Part shown: one piece after another, positions 62,278 through 64,000 of the stretch
How positions within the stretch are numbered: the first letter of the stretch is position 1
How the letters are laid out: the number at the start of each line of letters is the position of its first letter
Assembly: GCA_037444305.1 (NCBI GenBank)
Contig: JBBIMP010000018.1
Coordinates: forward strand, 1-64,000
DNA from: JBBIMP01 sp037444305
Lineage (GTDB): Bacteria; Acidobacteriota; UBA6911
Reading direction: 5' to 3'
DNA length: 64,000 nucleotides
Made by a program: the position numbers and the translations under genes
Notes under the pieces: generated by a model
Databases searched by the model: none
Told to the model about the DNA's origin: nothing
The model's input: the letters and a program-made list of their open reading frames with translations, nothing else

Positions 62278-64000
62278 ATGGAAAAAATTACGGTCGCGGA
62301 CCTGGCAACAGAATGTTCCGTTCAGAGCAAGGTTATCCTCGGCGAGCTGAAGAGGCTGGGACTGTACGTTTTTTCAGCTTCTGCGCCGATCGACGTCAGT
62401 TTCGCCGAGACCATCAGGAAGAAGATCCAGGCGCAGCGCGACCAGGAGCAGGCCATGCTGGCCGAGGCCGAGAAGAAGGAGGCCGAAGCCGCCAAGAAAG
62501 CCGCCAAGAAGGCGGGCAAAGCTGCGGCCGCAAAGGCGGCGGTCGAAGAGAAAGAGGAGAAAAAGGAGAAGAAGGCCGCCACACCCGGGGTGGTCAAGAA
62601 GAAGGCGGCGGCCAAGGAGGAAAAGCCCGCGGCCAAGGCAGCGGCTCCCCGGAAGCGCAAGGCGGCAGCCAAGCCTGAACCCGAGCCCGTGGAGACTCCC
62701 GCGGCCCCTGCAATGGTGCCCCGAAAGGGCCGTTACCACTACAATCCCGAGACCGAGCAACTCGAAGGGATCGACCTCGAAGCTCCCAAGCCGGAGGCGC
62801 CGGCTCTGGCGGAGGTGGCGCAGGAGATTATGGTCGAAGCGGCAGAAGCAGTCCCGGAGGCGCCGGAGGAAGTCGCCGCTCCCGAGGAGGTCGCCGCTCC
62901 CGGGGCCCTCGAAGCACCCGCGGAGGAACCTGTTGTCGCAGCGGGGGCGGAACCGCCGGCGGCCCCGGCTGACATCGAGGAGAAGCGCGTCCCCGCTCCC
63001 GGCACGGTCGCCAAGAAGATCGTCGTGCGCAAGACGCGCAGCAAGATCCTGATGCGCACCAGCGCCGACGCGCCGACGCCGGCCGATGCCGTGCGCATGC
63101 TCAAGACGCTCAAGGAGGACAAGGCGGCCGGTGTACGCTTCCCCGCCCCGCCGCGGCACCTGAAGCGCAAAGGCGCGAAGCCTGCCGTACAGGAACGTGT
63201 CGTCAAGATTCCGGATCTGCCGAAGCCCCCCGCCTCGCCCGAGGATTTCAAGCCCATCTCGATCACCGAGGGCGTCACCCTCAAGGAGCTCGCCGAGAAA
63301 ATGGAGATCAAGTCGAAGTACATCATCCAGAGGCTGATCTCCAAGGGCATCCTCGCCTCCATCAACCAGACGCTCGACGTGGATGTGGCCAAGGAGGTCT
63401 GCGCGGAATTCGGGTTCCGGGCCGAGGTGATCAGTTTCGAGCAGGAGGCCGAGGCCCAGCAGCATGTCGAGGACAAGGTCGAGGACTACGAAACGCGCCC
63501 GCCGGTCGTCACCATCATGGGGCACGTGGACCATGGGAAGACTTCGCTGCTGGACGCGATCCGCGAAACCAACGTCACCGCCTCGGAGGCCGGGGGTATC
63601 ACCCAGCACATCGGCGCCTACAACGTCGGCATCCACAACCGCAAAATCGTGTTCCTGGACACGCCGGGCCATGAAGCCTTCACCCTCATGCGCGCCCGAG
63701 GCGCCCAGGTGACCGATATCGTAGTGCTCGTCGTCGCCGCCGACGACGGCGTGATGCCGCAGACTGTGGAGGCGATCCACCACGCGCGGGCCGCCAACGT
63801 GCCCATCGTCGTGGCCATCAACAAGATCGACAAGCCGGAGGCGCAGATCGACAAGGTCAAGCAGGCGCTGGCGGACCGGGGACTGCTGGCCGAGGATTGG
63901 GGCGGAGACACGGTCACGGTGCCGGTGTCGGCCAAAAAGCGGAACAACCTCGACCTGCTCCTGGAGATGATCCTGCTCGTGGCCGACATGAAGGAACTCA
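62278..64000 (+). CDS. infB: Translation initiation factor IF-2, 3' end outside window
   Basis: The ATG at 62278 begins MEKITVADLATECSVQSKVI, the IF2N domain. A long, low-complexity Lys/Ala/Glu linker of about 300 residues follows, then a second IF2N-like part (GVTLKELAEKMEIKSKYIIQ). The GTPase domain shows GHVDHGKTSLLDAIR, DTPGHEAF and NKIDKPEAQ. The window ends inside the GTPase domain. It follows nusA after 203 bases. Confidence 0.95.
   Translation, partial: MEKITVADLATECSVQSKVILGELKRLGLYVFSASAPIDVSFAETIRKKIQAQRDQEQAMLAEAEKKEAEAAKKAAKKAGKAAAAKAAVEEKEEKKEKKAATPGVVKKKAAAKEEKPAAKAAAPRKRKAAAKPEPEPVETPAAPAMVPRKGRYHYNPETEQLEGIDLEAPKPEAPALAEVAQEIMVEAAEAVPEAPEEVAAPEEVAAPGALEAPAEEPVVAAGAEPPAAPADIEEKRVPAPGTVAKKIVVRKTRSKILMRTSADAPTPADAVRMLKTLKEDKAAGVRFPAPPRHLKRKGAKPAVQERVVKIPDLPKPPASPEDFKPISITEGVTLKELAEKMEIKSKYIIQRLISKGILASINQTLDVDVAKEVCAEFGFRAEVISFEQEAEAQQHVEDKVEDYETRPPVVTIMGHVDHGKTSLLDAIRETNVTASEAGGITQHIGAYNVGIHNRKIVFLDTPGHEAFTLMRARGAQVTDIVVLVVAADDGVMPQTVEAIHHARAANVPIVVAINKIDKPEAQIDKVKQALADRGLLAEDWGGDTVTVPVSAKKRNNLDLLLEMILLVADMKEL

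Noticed and set aside
1..64000. rRNA, tRNA or other known structured RNA genes
   Set aside because: No cloverleaf or rRNA sequence was recognised by eye; a covariance search would be needed to exclude small ones.

Overview
The window looks like part of a GC-rich chromosome of an Acidobacteriota-like bacterium. This placement is an inference. It rests on an ECF-type sigma factor overlapping a Ser/Thr kinase gene, a DUF5916-type outer-membrane protein, many secreted proteins of unknown function, a Gld-type ABC exporter with a DUF4340 partner, and a rimP-nusA-infB operon. No rRNA or tRNA gene was recognised.

Region 1-6700 is accessory. It carries an integron: an IntI-type tyrosine recombinase with its family-specific insertion (5591-6682, minus) and two convincing attC sites (1173-1236 and 1698-1765). 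The cassettes hold a hicBA toxin-antitoxin pair, a SLOG-like protein with a phosphoribosyltransferase (frameshifted), and a large cassette with a helix-turn-helix/zinc-ribbon DNA methyltransferase facing a frameshifted PD-(D/E)XK nuclease. The array lies on the 3' side of intI and reads in the same direction, which is the inverted layout. The integrase has Cys where IntI enzymes carry the catalytic Tyr, so the integron may be fossil.

Region 6700-26400 mixes housekeeping and accessory genes: vapBC, an RlmN-type methyltransferase, a decayed DUF5916 gene, and a RecB-like nuclease/RNase H/helicase fusion. It also has a Fur-box-preceded operon (porin, FMN-binding protein, membrane protein, ApbE), an M14 carboxypeptidase, a cysteine-synthase-like enzyme, a palindromic element, an IS21-type remnant, and an AT-rich island with a DUF4258 protein and its probable repressor.

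Region 26400-44200 holds envelope and signalling genes: a DUF3352-like lipoprotein, an SPFH protein, dodecin, the sigma/kinase pair, a GtrA protein read through into a secreted protein, a CDP-alcohol phosphatidyltransferase, an alanine/sodium symporter, and a sugar kinase with two tandem phosphohexomutases. Next come endonuclease III, a cluster of scrambled polysaccharide and glycerate-kinase gene fragments, and an HD-GYP regulator. Several genes here have clean in-frame internal deletions.

Region 44200-64000 is mostly core: a serine hydrolase, a two-component pair, alpha-glucan/galactose genes (glgA, galT, GH57), HU, the primary sigma factor, an ABC exporter operon, and a rimP-nusA-infB operon behind a leader with an intrinsic terminator. 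infB runs off the end.
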